Both the position numbers and the translations under genes were made by a program. Positions 1 through 8,083 of a DNA stretch of 36,832 nucleotides are shown here, piece by piece. The DNA is from Deltaproteobacteria bacterium (GTDB taxonomy: Bacteria > Desulfobacterota > Binatia > Bin18), in the NCBI GenBank assembly GCA_016874775.1, contig VGTJ01000037.1, positions 1-36,832 of the forward strand, given 5' to 3'. Under the pieces are notes generated by a model. It saw only the letters and a list, made by a program, of their open reading frames with translations, searched no databases and had not been told where the DNA came from. Within the stretch, counting starts at the first letter, position 1; every line of letters starts with the position of its first letter.

Positions 1-127
1 AAGGCCTACAGGTCTCCGACGATGAGTTTCAAGCGCTCAATATCAAACCCGGTAAGTTTCATGGCGATTGGAACTATACGCTTCTTCCTCGCTCTTAATC
101 GGTAACTTAATTCTTGCCCATGCCTAA
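1..127 (+). mobile_element. Right end of an ISAzo13-like insertion sequence (cut by window start)
   Basis: These 127 bases are an exact reverse complement of 36681-36807. The segment holds the 3' end of a transposase gene and about 29 bases of non-coding IS end. The identity stops at 127/128, which marks the inner IS boundary, possibly including a target-derived TAA at 125-127. The left limit is unknown because the window begins inside the element. The family is inferred from the transposase C-terminus. Confidence 0.7.
3..98 (+). CDS. Transposase C-terminal fragment, ISAzo13-like (partial)
   Basis: The frame is open from base 3 to a TAA at 96-98 and gives 31 residues including VSDDEFQALNIKPGKFHG and WNYTLLPRS. 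A Lys/Phe/His-Gly-Asp-Trp-Asn-Tyr tail close to the stop is the pattern I associate with ISAzo13-family DDE transposases (Rhodopirellula-type). That assignment rests on recall of the family, not on a search. The 5' part lies outside the window. A second copy with nine more residues is at 36710-36832 on the other strand. Confidence 0.6.
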   Translation, partial: GLQVSDDEFQALNIKPGKFHGDWNYTLLPRS

Positions 128-297
128 TCATCTTTCCCCAGCGCGGCGATTGCTGCGGCCTGGCAGATCTCTTGTCCCGCCCCTGCGTGCAGGCTGGGCG
201 GCAGCTCTCCAGCCATTGCCATTTGTACAACGCGCGCTTCAAAGCGGCGCGCGAGAACAGAGGTTTTGTACACGTCAAGCAACACGTTTTTGTCCAT
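124..297 (-). pseudogene. 2-oxoacid dehydrogenase E1 alpha subunit, N-terminal remnant
   Basis: The ATG at 295-297 follows a good Shine-Dalgarno (GAGGGA) and opens a protein beginning MDKNVLLDVYKTSVLARRFE, then ELPPSLHAGAGQEICQAAA. This is the start of the thiamine-diphosphate E1 alpha subunit of pyruvate/acetoin dehydrogenases (RRFE ... H.. GQE pattern). After 57 residues the reading enters the IS boundary and meets a stop at 124-126. Full-length proteins are about 320-360 residues, so about 80 percent is missing and no function is expected. It sits upstream-to-downstream behind the SDR and EthD genes, suggesting a former catabolic operon cut by the IS. The E1 family call is fairly sure; the exact substrate is not. 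Confidence 0.75.
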
Positions 298-372
298 GAT
301 CAGTCCCTCGTAGATAACTCGCAGTGCAGTGAGCAGTGAGACGGTGGGCAATGCCCATCCGACGTACGCTTC

Positions 373-1167
373 TCACCCAACTCCAACCCGATGAATCAGT
401 CCACCATCAACCGCGATCGCTTCGCCATTGATGAACCGTGATGCGTCACTGGCCAAAAAGAGCGCGACATCAGCAATGTCCTCAGCCGTACCGATACGAC
501 CCACTGGCGTGCCTTTGGCCAATACCGTACGAATTTCATTACGGGCAATCAGCGTGTCGTGAATCATTTCTGTATCGATCACCCCAGGGCAAATAGTATT
601 GGCCCGGACCCCCTTAGGTCCATAGGTCACGGCTAGTGCACGTGTGAGTGCCACGATTGCACCTTTCGTTGCTGTATACGCATGGGCATCCGCAGCACCG
701 CGGAGCGCTGCGATTGAGGCAGTATTGATAATGACGCCCCCGCCACGCTCGATCAGCATGGGGATGCCATACTTGCAGAAGAGGAACACTCCACCGATGT
801 TGATATCGAGAATGCGTTTCCAGTCGTCCTCAGTACAATGCAAGATATCGGTCATAGCCACGCCAAACCGTTTGTTGGCTGAATAGCCAATGCCTGCGTT
901 GTTATAGAGGATATCGAGACCGCCGAGTTTCTCTTTGGCGACCGCGAGAACACGCTGCACATCAGTCGTCTTCGAGACATCGCCAAGAGCGCCGACCGCT
1001 TCACCGCCAGCAGCACGAATTGCGGCAAGCGCCTCATTCACAGACTGTTCGTCGAGATCGTTAATGACAATCTTCGCACCTTCGGCAGCAAAGCGCTTGG
1101 CAGCAGCGAGTCCTTGTCCGCGTCCTGAACCTGTGATCAGCGCAACTTTCCCTTGTAGTTGTCCCAT
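373..1167 (-). CDS. SDR-family NAD(P)-dependent oxidoreductase
   Basis: A complete 264-residue classical short-chain dehydrogenase/reductase. The nucleotide-binding loop TGSGRGQG is at residues 12-19, the structural NNAG at 89-92, and the catalytic tetrad is N123, S151, Y164 and K168 (YTATK). The acidic residue after beta-2 (NDLD, D37) favours NAD(H) over NADP(H). C-terminal PGVIDTEM and the final INGEAIAVDGG are typical of the FabG-like group. Substrate cannot be told; 3-hydroxyacyl or hydroxysteroid-like alcohols are possible. The start has a strong AGGGGAG ribosome site. It lies 13 bp downstream of the EthD gene and ahead of the E1 alpha remnant, so the three were probably one transcript. 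Confidence 0.9.
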   Translation of the reverse strand: MGQLQGKVALITGSGRGQGLAAAKRFAAEGAKIVINDLDEQSVNEALAAIRAAGGEAVGALGDVSKTTDVQRVLAVAKEKLGGLDILYNNAGIGYSANKRFGVAMTDILHCTEDDWKRILDINIGGVFLFCKYGIPMLIERGGGVIINTASIAALRGAADAHAYTATKGAIVALTRALAVTYGPKGVRANTICPGVIDTEMIHDTLIARNEIRTVLAKGTPVGRIGTAEDIADVALFLASDASRFINGEAIAVDGGLIHRVGVG

Positions 1168-1180
1168 ACGGATACTCCCC

Positions 1181-1870
1181 TTACGGCCAAATCACGCGAT
1201 TCTCTTGGGCGAGAAACGCACAGGTTTCGGCACCAACGAAGTTCTTCGCATCTGTCAATTGCTCAACCTGGATTTCCTTCGAGGCCCACGACTCCTTGAA
1301 CTTGGCGAGATCTGGCCACCACAGTTCAGCGACGCCATCGAATGGGGGGGGAAATTCAGACTCATAGGTCTCCGGCAATACATGACACTGCACATACTTG
1401 AGCAAATGGGGCGTACGGGGTACCAACGGTGCGTGCTTATTACGCCAGTAGTCTTGAAATTCGGCGACACTCAATCCCGGTTTCCGTTTGACCAGAAATA
1501 CCCCTTTGACGAGTTGCGCATCTTTGGCAATCGGCGAGCCAGCAACCACGGCGTGCTCTTTGGTCGCCAACCATTTTAGGTCAGACTGATTGATAAAGTT
1601 GGGCTCATCGGCATACGCCCCCTCAACATACTGTGGGTTGGTCCGCATACCGACAGCCGTGGCCAAGTCGTCGTACCAAACCTCCGCGGCGCCATGAAAC
1701 GGCGCCACCGCAAAGCTTGCGCTTACATGAGGAATGTAATGACTTTGCACATAGCGTCGCAAGCTGGTAATGCGTAGCGCCAGTTGCGCATGTGTCGTTC
1801 GCCAGTGGTTATGAAAATGTTCGTCACTCGTTCCAGTTTTCTTGGTCAACAGGGCAAAACATTTCACCAT
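1181..1870 (-). CDS. Tandem EthD-domain protein
   Basis: A 229-residue protein made of two copies of a dimeric alpha/beta-barrel fold of the EthD type. Copy one covers about residues 1-110 (FALLTKKTGTSDEHFHNHW, then RRYVQSHYIP). Copy two covers about 118-225 (VFLVKRKPGLSVAEFQDYW, then LLKYVQCHVLPE). Each copy has the W-x-x-x-H-A signature (HNHWRTTHA; QDYWRNKHA). EthD proteins accompany degradative P450 or dehydrogenase genes and may stabilise or isomerise reactive intermediates; the role here is unknown. The ATG is preceded by GGGAGGT. It is the first gene of the minus-strand unit EthD-SDR-E1 alpha; the 110 bp upstream (1871-1980) must hold its promoter, but I see no convincing sigma-70 boxes. 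Confidence 0.85.
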   Translation of the reverse strand: MVKCFALLTKKTGTSDEHFHNHWRTTHAQLALRITSLRRYVQSHYIPHVSASFAVAPFHGAAEVWYDDLATAVGMRTNPQYVEGAYADEPNFINQSDLKWLATKEHAVVAGSPIAKDAQLVKGVFLVKRKPGLSVAEFQDYWRNKHAPLVPRTPHLLKYVQCHVLPETYESEFPPPFDGVAELWWPDLAKFKESWASKEIQVEQLTDAKNFVGAETCAFLAQENRVIWP

Positions 1871-1980
1871 GGTACAACCTCCCTTGTGGTCATAAAGGTT
1901 GCACCATACTGCACCGGATACCCCTGACGCAAGTTTTAGCGAAAGAAAGAAGATGGGTTGCTATGAACAGCGCTTCCTGT

Positions 1981-3630
1981 TCAAGAAGAGCGTCGTGGCA
2001 ATCGCACGCGGAACGTCGACCCCTTCCCTACTTCGCTTTCCACACTGACCGTTCCCCCCAGCAGATCAAGGAGTCGTTTGACGATGTAGAGCCCCAACCC
2101 AACGCCGGTCAGTCCACGCACATTGGTGGTACTTCCCTGACGAAACGCCTCAAAAATCACAGACTGTTGTTCTTGCGGGATGCCAATGCCGGTATCCTTG
2201 ACATAGATTTCCACCGCATCATTGTCAGCGTGTGCCCCAACCGTCACTTCGCCAGCTCGAGTAAACTTCATCGCATTGCTGAGCAGGTTCTTGACAATCA
2301 CTTTTAGTTTTCCTGGATCCGATAACAGCAACGGCAGGTTGCGATCCGCTGACCAGGAAAACCGGAGTCCAGAGAGTTCGCGCAACGTGGCCGTCTCGGC
2401 TTCGATTGCACGAAACAACTCGGGAATGCTGACCTCAGTGGACTCCACAGTAAGGCGACCAGCCTCAAGCCGACTCAGGTTTAAGCCGTCGCTCACCAGA
2501 TCGAGTACACTGCACGCATTCGCATGTAAGCGTTGCAAAATCCCCCGTTGTTCTTCATTCGGCGCGCCTAAGGTCCCTTCAAGAAAGAGGTCGGTATACC
2601 CAAGGATCACACTGAGTGGGGTCCGCAATTCGTGATTCAAGATAGAGAGCAAATCACTCTTCGCCCGTTCCGCTTGTTCAGCGGCTTCTTTAGCATCGCG
2701 TAGGCGCTCTTCCCGGCGTTTACGCTCGGTGATGTCACGGAAAATTCCTTGCACCCCAATCAGTTGCCCATCTTTGTCAGCCATCGGACGGGTTCGACAT
2801 TCGAGGAGGACGACACTGCCATCCTTGCGGATCACTTCAACTTCGAGATTTGAGGTCAACTTCTCGCCAGCCAGGAACCGTCGGGTTCGCTCTTCAACCC
2901 GCGCTATCGACGCCGGAGTGTTGACTGCACGAAAGTGTTTGCCAATTAGCTCGTTCCGTGACCAGCCGAGGAGCGCCTCGGCGGCACGATTCACACTGGT
3001 GATGATCCCATCTAAGGTCAGCGTCGCGATGATGTCGTTGGCATTCTCGAACAAGCCCCGATATCGCTCCTCACTCTGCTGCAGGGCCGCATTCGCCTCT
3101 GCGAGTTCAGCCGTGCGTTCGTGGACTCGTCGTTCAAGCTCGTCATGGGCTTTCCGTAATTCCCGCTGGAGGCGGACTTCTTCTGTCACATCTTGTGCGC
3201 AGCCGATCACATAGAACGGGCGCGCCTCTTCTTCATACCAGGTATTATGGTACCGCCACAGGCGCGACTGACCTGTCGCCGTCACGACCCGCAGAAAACC
3301 CTCGTCAGAGCGGTGCTGGCGGATGCGCTGCAAATAGGCGTCAAAAAAGGGTTGAAAGGATGGCGCAAGAAACGCACGGAGGTTTTTCCCTACCCAGGCC
3401 TCAGGGTGGTGCTCCAACGCTTGCACCGCCGCGGGGTTCACATACAACAAATTCCCCTCAAAATCGTGAGCACAGATGAGCCCCAGACTCTGTTCTACCA
3501 TCGTCCGATGGAACTTGTCCGAATGTATCTGAACAGAAGGAAGTCCGTGAATCTGAACCTCGGCCTCATGCGGTGGCACCGGTGTATCTTCTTTGCGTAG
3601 GCTCGCCCCTCGCTTCTCTGTCTTGCTCAT
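1981..3630 (-). CDS. PAS-domain sensor histidine kinase (cytoplasmic, orphan)
   Basis: A 549-residue protein with no transmembrane segment or signal peptide. PAS domain 1 is at about residues 40-150 and PAS domain 2 at about 190-300, each followed by a PAC motif (VIGCAQDVTEE; GVQGIFRDITERK). A coiled coil links them (about 151-190). The H-box NHELRTPLS puts the phosphorylated His at 333. The ATPase part has the N-box NLLSNAMKF (448-456), DTGIGIP (479-485) and GVGLGLYIVKRL (509-520). All catalytic residues are present, so it should autophosphorylate. No response regulator is in the window and no receiver domain is attached, so the partner is elsewhere. Start ATG follows AAGGGTGAG. The sensed signal cannot be deduced. 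Confidence 0.92.
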   Translation of the reverse strand: MSKTEKRGASLRKEDTPVPPHEAEVQIHGLPSVQIHSDKFHRTMVEQSLGLICAHDFEGNLLYVNPAAVQALEHHPEAWVGKNLRAFLAPSFQPFFDAYLQRIRQHRSDEGFLRVVTATGQSRLWRYHNTWYEEEARPFYVIGCAQDVTEEVRLQRELRKAHDELERRVHERTAELAEANAALQQSEERYRGLFENANDIIATLTLDGIITSVNRAAEALLGWSRNELIGKHFRAVNTPASIARVEERTRRFLAGEKLTSNLEVEVIRKDGSVVLLECRTRPMADKDGQLIGVQGIFRDITERKRREERLRDAKEAAEQAERAKSDLLSILNHELRTPLSVILGYTDLFLEGTLGAPNEEQRGILQRLHANACSVLDLVSDGLNLSRLEAGRLTVESTEVSIPELFRAIEAETATLRELSGLRFSWSADRNLPLLLSDPGKLKVIVKNLLSNAMKFTRAGEVTVGAHADNDAVEIYVKDTGIGIPQEQQSVIFEAFRQGSTTNVRGLTGVGLGLYIVKRLLDLLGGTVSVESEVGKGSTFRVRLPRRSS

Positions 3631-3804
3631 CTCACCCTTCTTTCCACCTTACCTATACAGGAGCTGGCGTAAACCGTTTTCCGAAAGCCGTTACCCTCAG
3701 TTCTTTGGAGGGTCACCTGTTCCAAGTCAGAGACTTGCATCTTGTCTCGGTAGAGCACCCTCTTCAACCCCAACACGGATATCGGTGTAAGTCTTACCTG
3801 TCGA

Positions 3805-3883
3805 GTCTCATGACATCGCGTACTCATTTTTGTGCAAAAATCCAAGAAATTCGACGAATTCTTAGTGCGCGATGTTATGAGAC
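3805..3883. repeat. Imperfect 19-bp inverted repeat with nested palindromes (MITE-like)
   Basis: The arm 3805-3823 (GTCTCATGACATCGCGTAC) pairs with 3865-3883, 17 of 19 positions, and weaker similarity continues 6-7 bases outward. Between the arms lie two more palindromes, ATTTTTGTGCAAAAAT near 3826 and AATTCGACGAATT near 3848. It sits between tmk and the kinase gene. Size and end structure suit a miniature transposable element or a strong hairpin; no transposase is attached. Confidence 0.55.
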
Positions 3884-3890
3884 CTGACAC

Positions 3891-4517
3891 TTACCCAATA
3901 CGTTGGCGCACGGCTGTCCCAATTTCCTGTCGCACCACCTCAAGAGGGCGAGTCGAATCAAGTACATGTACACGCTCAGGCTCGGCACGAGCGACGGATA
4001 AAAATCCCTCGCGCACTCGTTCATGGAAGGCGACCGATTCTACCTCAAAGTGATCGGCGGCATCGTCACCGCGGCGTTTCTGGGCACGGCGAAGCCCTTC
4101 CGCTACAGGCACGTCGAGGACAAAAGTTAATGTGGGGAAATAGCCACCACACGCAAACGTATTGAGCTGCGTAAGGAGAGAGAGGTCGATCTTGCGGCCA
4201 TGCCCCTGATAGGCAATTGTCGAATCGGCAAAGCGATCACAAAGCACGATTTTGTTGGCATTGAATGCAGGAGCTATCACGTCTTGGATATGCTGGGCAC
4301 GATCGGCCAGCATCATCAGCACTTCAGCACCAGGAGCGAGGGGAGTCGCTGGTTCAAGGAGCAGTTTCCGCAGGATCTGCCCAAGAGCGGTTCCACCTGG
4401 TTCGCGCGTCACAACCACTTCACGGCCGTCCGCCCGTAGACTCTCTGCGAGGAGTTGTATCTGCGTGCTTTTCCCGCAGCCTTCAACCCCTTCAAAGGAG
4501 ATAAACACGCCGGGCAT
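3891..4517 (-). CDS. tmk: Thymidylate kinase
   Basis: A 208-residue dTMP kinase, the usual length. The P-loop GVEGCGKST is at residues 10-18, the substrate motif REPGGT at 38-43, and the DR motif CDRFADST at 93-100 with the catalytic Arg. The LID region RRAQKRRGDD follows at about 143-152. It phosphorylates dTMP to dTDP in the cytoplasm for DNA synthesis. The Shine-Dalgarno is weak. The gene begins 27 bp beyond the prepilin peptidase stop on the same strand, so it is probably co-transcribed as the last gene of the pilin unit; holB, a common tmk neighbour, is not present. Confidence 0.95.
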   Translation of the reverse strand: MPGVFISFEGVEGCGKSTQIQLLAESLRADGREVVVTREPGGTALGQILRKLLLEPATPLAPGAEVLMMLADRAQHIQDVIAPAFNANKIVLCDRFADSTIAYQGHGRKIDLSLLTQLNTFACGGYFPTLTFVLDVPVAEGLRRAQKRRGDDAADHFEVESVAFHERVREGFLSVARAEPERVHVLDSTRPLEVVRQEIGTAVRQRIG

Positions 4518-4544
4518 GACGGCAGCATACCCGACTGATGGGTA

Positions 4545-5336
4545 TTACAACAACCCCAGGTACCATGCGATCAGCGGTTCGCCGACAAACAGGTAGGACA
4601 ACGCCCCGAAGGAAAGAAATGGACCAAAGGGCAGTGCGAGCTTACTATCGGCACGGCTACGAATCATGGCTGTCACACCGACGAGAGAACCAAAGAATGA
4701 CGCAATGAAAATGGTAAACGGGATCGCGCGCCATCCGAGAAATGCGCCAATCATCGCCAGCAATTTCACATCCCCACCCCCCATACCTTCACGGCCAGTG
4801 AATAGCTGGTAGCCAAGTGCAACCGCGAGGAGAATCCCTCCGCCAACTAATGCGCCAATGAAAGAGGTCCAGAGCGTCAGTGTCGGTAGTGGAGATAGGA
4901 GAGAAAAGAGCAATCCTGCAAGAACCCCTGGAAGGCTAATCACATCAGGGATGATTTGGTGGTCGAGGTCGATAAAAGTAATCACAACAAGTGCAGCAGC
5001 AAAGGCAAAATAGCCAAGGGTCGTGAGGCTCGGACCGAACTGCCAGGTCAGAGCGACGGCTAGCAGACCGGTCAACAGCTCGACCATGAAATAGCGAATC
5101 GAGAACTTCTCACCACAGGACCCGCAGCGTCCGCGCCGGATCACATAGCCAAGGAGAGGGAGGTTATCATGCCACGGCAATAGCGCCTTGCATGCGCGAC
5201 AGTGGGACGGTGGGGAAATCACCGACTCGTTGACTGGTAGACGGCAAATACAGACATTCAAAAAGCTGCCGACACAGGCGCCAAAAATAAAGGCGAAACA
5301 CAAAAATGTGATGGGAAATTCTGCTGCAAAAGCCAC
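4545..5336 (-). CDS. pilD: Type IV prepilin peptidase / N-methyltransferase
   Basis: An inner-membrane aspartic peptidase that cleaves and N-methylates type IV pilins and pseudopilins. The N-terminal methylase region carries two zinc CxxC pairs (CRAC and CGSC, about residues 51-54 and 76-79 of the longest reading). The catalytic aspartates lie in FIDLDHQIIPD (about 127-135) and GGGDVK (191-196). About eight hydrophobic segments are visible. A TTG at 5351 extends the reading by five residues but has no ribosome site, whereas the GTG at 5336 follows a GGGGGG run at good spacing and is preferred. The four minor pilin genes upstream are its natural substrates. Confidence 0.92.
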   Translation of the reverse strand: MAFAAEFPITFLCFAFIFGACVGSFLNVCICRLPVNESVISPPSHCRACKALLPWHDNLPLLGYVIRRGRCGSCGEKFSIRYFMVELLTGLLAVALTWQFGPSLTTLGYFAFAAALVVITFIDLDHQIIPDVISLPGVLAGLLFSLLSPLPTLTLWTSFIGALVGGGILLAVALGYQLFTGREGMGGGDVKLLAMIGAFLGWRAIPFTIFIASFFGSLVGVTAMIRSRADSKLALPFGPFLSFGALSYLFVGEPLIAWYLGLL

Positions 5337-5441
5337 CTGACCCCCCGTCAAGAGAAAACAGTCTACAGATAGAGTATAGAAAGCTCTTTACCGTGCTGCA
5401 AATGAGTCTCACGACAGATATCGGCACTTGTGGTGTTCCCT

Positions 5442-5921
5442 TTATTCCACTCGCACGCGACCAGCAAGGTTGACCACGACACGCTTGGTATCGCTTGCGC
5501 CCGTTGTGCCAAGCGTAATCGAAATCCCCCCATCGACGGCACCGCGAGGGAGAAAGATCACGTCACCACCGGAATTGACCCCGGTGATGCGAACATCATG
5601 AGGAAGAGCGATCGTCGCCTCAGGAACCTCGATGTCAGCATGCGAATGGAGCAACTGTCGTTGCCAGACACCGTTTTCATCTTTGTCGATAACGTAGTCG
5701 TGATGTGCAGCTCTGAAGGTCACACGCAGGCGGCGATTCTGCGAGACAGCTTTCATGCGTACGTATTGTAAGTTAGCCACCATCTGCCGCGTCGCATCGT
5801 GCAGATGCGTTTGAGCAAGGAGTGGTCGGAACTGCAGCGTCAGAATACCCAGCAGAATGCCGAACAACGTCAGCGTAATGAGCATTTCCAGCAGGGTGAA
5901 GCCAGAGTCTGATTTACCCAT
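5442..5921 (-). CDS. FimT/GspH-like minor pilin
   Basis: A 159-residue pseudopilin. It begins MGKSDSGFTLLEMLITLTLF: a short leader, cleavage after Gly7, Phe at +1 and Glu at +5, followed by the hydrophobic helix to about residue 30. The rest is a beta-rich globular domain typical of GspH/FimT (REQNRRLRVTF-like region at about 55-70, here VSQNRRLRVTFRA). Cleavage would be by the PilD encoded 90 bp downstream. Its ATG overlaps the 3' end of the PilX-like gene by 8 bp, so the two are translationally coupled. Distinguishing FimT (pilus) from GspH (secretion) is not possible from the sequence, but the PilVWX company favours pilus. Confidence 0.88.
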   Translation of the reverse strand: MGKSDSGFTLLEMLITLTLFGILLGILTLQFRPLLAQTHLHDATRQMVANLQYVRMKAVSQNRRLRVTFRAAHHDYVIDKDENGVWQRQLLHSHADIEVPEATIALPHDVRITGVNSGGDVIFLPRGAVDGGISITLGTTGASDTKRVVVNLAGRVRVE

Positions 5922-7329
5922 CGAACTTCTCTGTCCATGACACGGTTTGCGCCAACAATGCCAGGGCTCGGGTTGTTGCTTCGCAACTGTAATTCACCGC
6001 AAAAGGAGAACAGAGGCCGGTCGCCTCAACCAGATCGAGATCGAACTTGCGGTCAAGCGTCGCATTATCACGAATCACCACCGCCCCTGTAATCTGCCCA
6101 CAGGCAGCCGCATGGTCAGCGCGCACATCGCCATCGTCAACAATGACCACCAGGCCTCGCCAGTTCAGCGTGGCATTTCTCAACTGAACGACTCGTGGCA
6201 CCAGGAGAATGCCGACCCCGTTCACAGTCGCGCCACCGCCGACTTCAAGGGCTTCGGCTCCATCTTCAACTATGGTGACTTTCGGCAGCTCAGGAGTTCC
6301 GTACGTATGCGTTCCTGAGCTGATACTGGTAGTGATATGCAAAGTATTCGCACTCGGTAAAGAGGCAATCCGCTGAGTGAGTGCATCAAGTGCGGTTCGC
6401 AGGCGAGTCTGTTCGCTAGCGGTCAGAAGCTTGACGACTGGTGCTACCGTTGTTGGCGCTGGGGTAAACGGACCGCGATTCTGTGGTGCAGGAGGTAAGT
6501 ACGAAGATGGCGGCAGAGCAGTAGCCCGGAGGGCTGCTTGGGCAAGATCAAGATTGACAAAACAAGTTGGGTCGGTGTTGGTACACGGATCAGTCTGAAA
6601 ACGTGGCAGCGCAGCCGTTCCGCGAACCCAGGACAATCCCGGCGTACAGGTACCATCAGCAGTGCTCCCTCCGCTCGCTAGACAGAAGGTATTCGCACGC
6701 GTAACGATCTCTCGCTTTAAAGTTGTTAGGGCGGCTAAGAGATCTGCCTGCGCAGCAGTTTGTGTCATCGCAAACGGGACGACGGCAGGACAATCGGGCG
6801 ATAACGAACCATCAGAGGCATGGTTGCGCGCATCGATACTAAAACTGGGAATGCGACGGCCAGCACCACTGCCGTGATCGTCAAAATCAGCGTGCAGTCC
6901 ATCGCCATCACTCGTCACAGCTCCAGAAGGACTAAAATCCGGCACCTGAACGACTTCTTCAATCACTCGTCGTGATCCTTCTGGTCCCCGCCCGGTAGAT
7001 GTAAAGCGGTACAACCCGTTACTGAGTGTTGCAACCTCAACGGAGTACACTCCATTGGCAAATGCGACGGGACCGATCGTGACCGGTAATGTCCCCGGTA
7101 CGAAACTCGCTTCGAGCCAGTTTCTTCCGACTTCGGCTCCAGCACGAGCCACCCACAGGGTTTGTACGCCACTCAAAAGGTTGCGCGCGATCATGACATC
7201 TGTCCGACTCAACGCCAGCCCACTGACACCAATAAATAACAAGAGGACCATTAAGATGAGGGTCGTGAGCAGAACGATACCGGATTCGGAGGAGAGAGTG
7301 GGTGGCCATTGCCGATTGACAGGCGGCAT
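5914..7329 (-). CDS. PilX-like minor pilin assembly protein
   Basis: A 471-residue protein with a PilX N-terminal region: SGIVLLTTLILMVLLLFIG (about residues 16-34), then SRTDVMIARN and WVARAGAEVGRNWLEA. This matches the PilX pattern in which the usual Glu+5 pilin signature is degenerate. The long C-terminal part (about 120-471) is an exported domain with Cys-containing loops (CPAVVP, CTNTDPTC, CSPFAVNYSC), probably disulfide-bonded at the pilus tip. It is longer than typical PilX (about 170-200 residues). The start follows GAGGTAACTTTGT-ATG. It lies between pilW-like and fimT-like genes in one operon. PilY1, often the next gene, is absent. Confidence 0.75.
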   Translation of the reverse strand: MPPVNRQWPPTLSSESGIVLLTTLILMVLLLFIGVSGLALSRTDVMIARNLLSGVQTLWVARAGAEVGRNWLEASFVPGTLPVTIGPVAFANGVYSVEVATLSNGLYRFTSTGRGPEGSRRVIEEVVQVPDFSPSGAVTSDGDGLHADFDDHGSGAGRRIPSFSIDARNHASDGSLSPDCPAVVPFAMTQTAAQADLLAALTTLKREIVTRANTFCLASGGSTADGTCTPGLSWVRGTAALPRFQTDPCTNTDPTCFVNLDLAQAALRATALPPSSYLPPAPQNRGPFTPAPTTVAPVVKLLTASEQTRLRTALDALTQRIASLPSANTLHITTSISSGTHTYGTPELPKVTIVEDGAEALEVGGGATVNGVGILLVPRVVQLRNATLNWRGLVVIVDDGDVRADHAAACGQITGAVVIRDNATLDRKFDLDLVEATGLCSPFAVNYSCEATTRALALLAQTVSWTEKFDG

Positions 7330-7335
7330 ACAAAG

Positions 7336-8070
7336 TTACCTCGCAGGATTCGGAAGAAAAACGGTGGAGGTATGTTCCGAGGTTAATGGAGTAAAAACGT
7401 TGGGGTCGGGATGACGCTTACTGGTGCGGACCGTGATAACAATGCTCCGTACCGCAGCACGTTGGTCTGCGTTGAGTAGAGAACCAAGTTCGGTACCGTC
7501 ACGATCGAAATACCGCAGCAGAAACCCACCGCCTGGAACGTCTCCGATAAACGGTTGTGGCGCACCACCACCAGAAGAGCGCTTGATGAGCTGAGTCTCT
7601 GGCTCATAGAGATAGACAATCCGTTCATTGGGGTCATCCGGACATCCGTCAGGAGCAGATCCTGCGCTCGCACCACGATAATCATACTGCAAGGTGATAC
7701 GTTGACTCTCGGCATTTGTCAGACGTTCAAATCCCGCGCAGGTTCCGCCGTGTACCGGCCTTGCTCCTGCGAAGTGGAGTTCGCGGACGAGAAAGTCAAT
7801 CGCCAAACGACTACTCTCTTGCAGATCAAGCTTTACTTCCTGCACTCGCAGGGCTTGTGCATGTAAGGCATAAAAACTGTAGAGCACGGTGTAGAACAAT
7901 CCCGCAACACCCATAGCGACGATGAGTTCGAGAACGGTCAAGCCAGAAGAGGCTATAGGCTTCAGGCTATAAGCTATAGAGAAGACAGGGAACGTGGAAC
8001 GTGAAGCGTGGAACAAGACTGAACTCTGTCCCTGAGACCTCGAACGCTGGATTCTAGACGCGAGAAACAT
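7336..8070 (-). CDS. PilW-like minor pilin with an unusual repeat-derived leader
   Basis: A 244-residue pseudopilin. The prepilin motif SSGLTVLELIVAMGVAGLF places cleavage after Gly43, with Leu +1 and Glu48 at +5. The mature part has the PilW traits LDLQESSRLAIDFLVRELHFAGA and a globular C-terminal domain. The leader is 43 residues, against 6-15 normally. Residues about 19-40 are encoded by two degenerate heptamer tandem repeats (7951-8014 on the plus strand). A strong Shine-Dalgarno (GGAG, 6 bases before the ATG at 8070) supports this start, and no other ATG lies between the repeat and the cleavage site. PilD can accept long leaders in some type IVb pilins, so it may still be processed. Confidence 0.8.
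   Translation of the reverse strand: MFLASRIQRSRSQGQSSVLFHASRSTFPVFSIAYSLKPIASSGLTVLELIVAMGVAGLFYTVLYSFYALHAQALRVQEVKLDLQESSRLAIDFLVRELHFAGARPVHGGTCAGFERLTNAESQRITLQYDYRGASAGSAPDGCPDDPNERIVYLYEPETQLIKRSSGGGAPQPFIGDVPGGGFLLRYFDRDGTELGSLLNADQRAAVRSIVITVRTSKRHPDPNVFTPLTSEHTSTVFLPNPAR
7951..8014. repeat. Heptamer tandem repeats inside the pilW-like leader
   Basis: Two blocks with a 7-base period. The first is four units at 7951-7978: GGCTATA, GGCTTCA, GGCTATA, AGCTATA. The second is at 7988-8014: GGGAACG, TGGAACG, TGAAGCG, TGGAACA. Both are read as codons of the PilW-like leader on the minus strand, where the period of 7 runs through all three frames without creating a stop. Confidence 0.8.
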
Positions 8071-8083
8071 ACTTCACTCCTCG

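Noticed and set aside
935-1579. 214-residue plus-strand reading
   Set aside because: Lies antisense to the SDR and EthD genes, which have full family motifs and good starts.
3627-3890. 87-residue minus-strand reading between tmk and the kinase
   Set aside because: Its N-terminal part is made of the inverted repeat and the rest matches nothing; no ribosome site.
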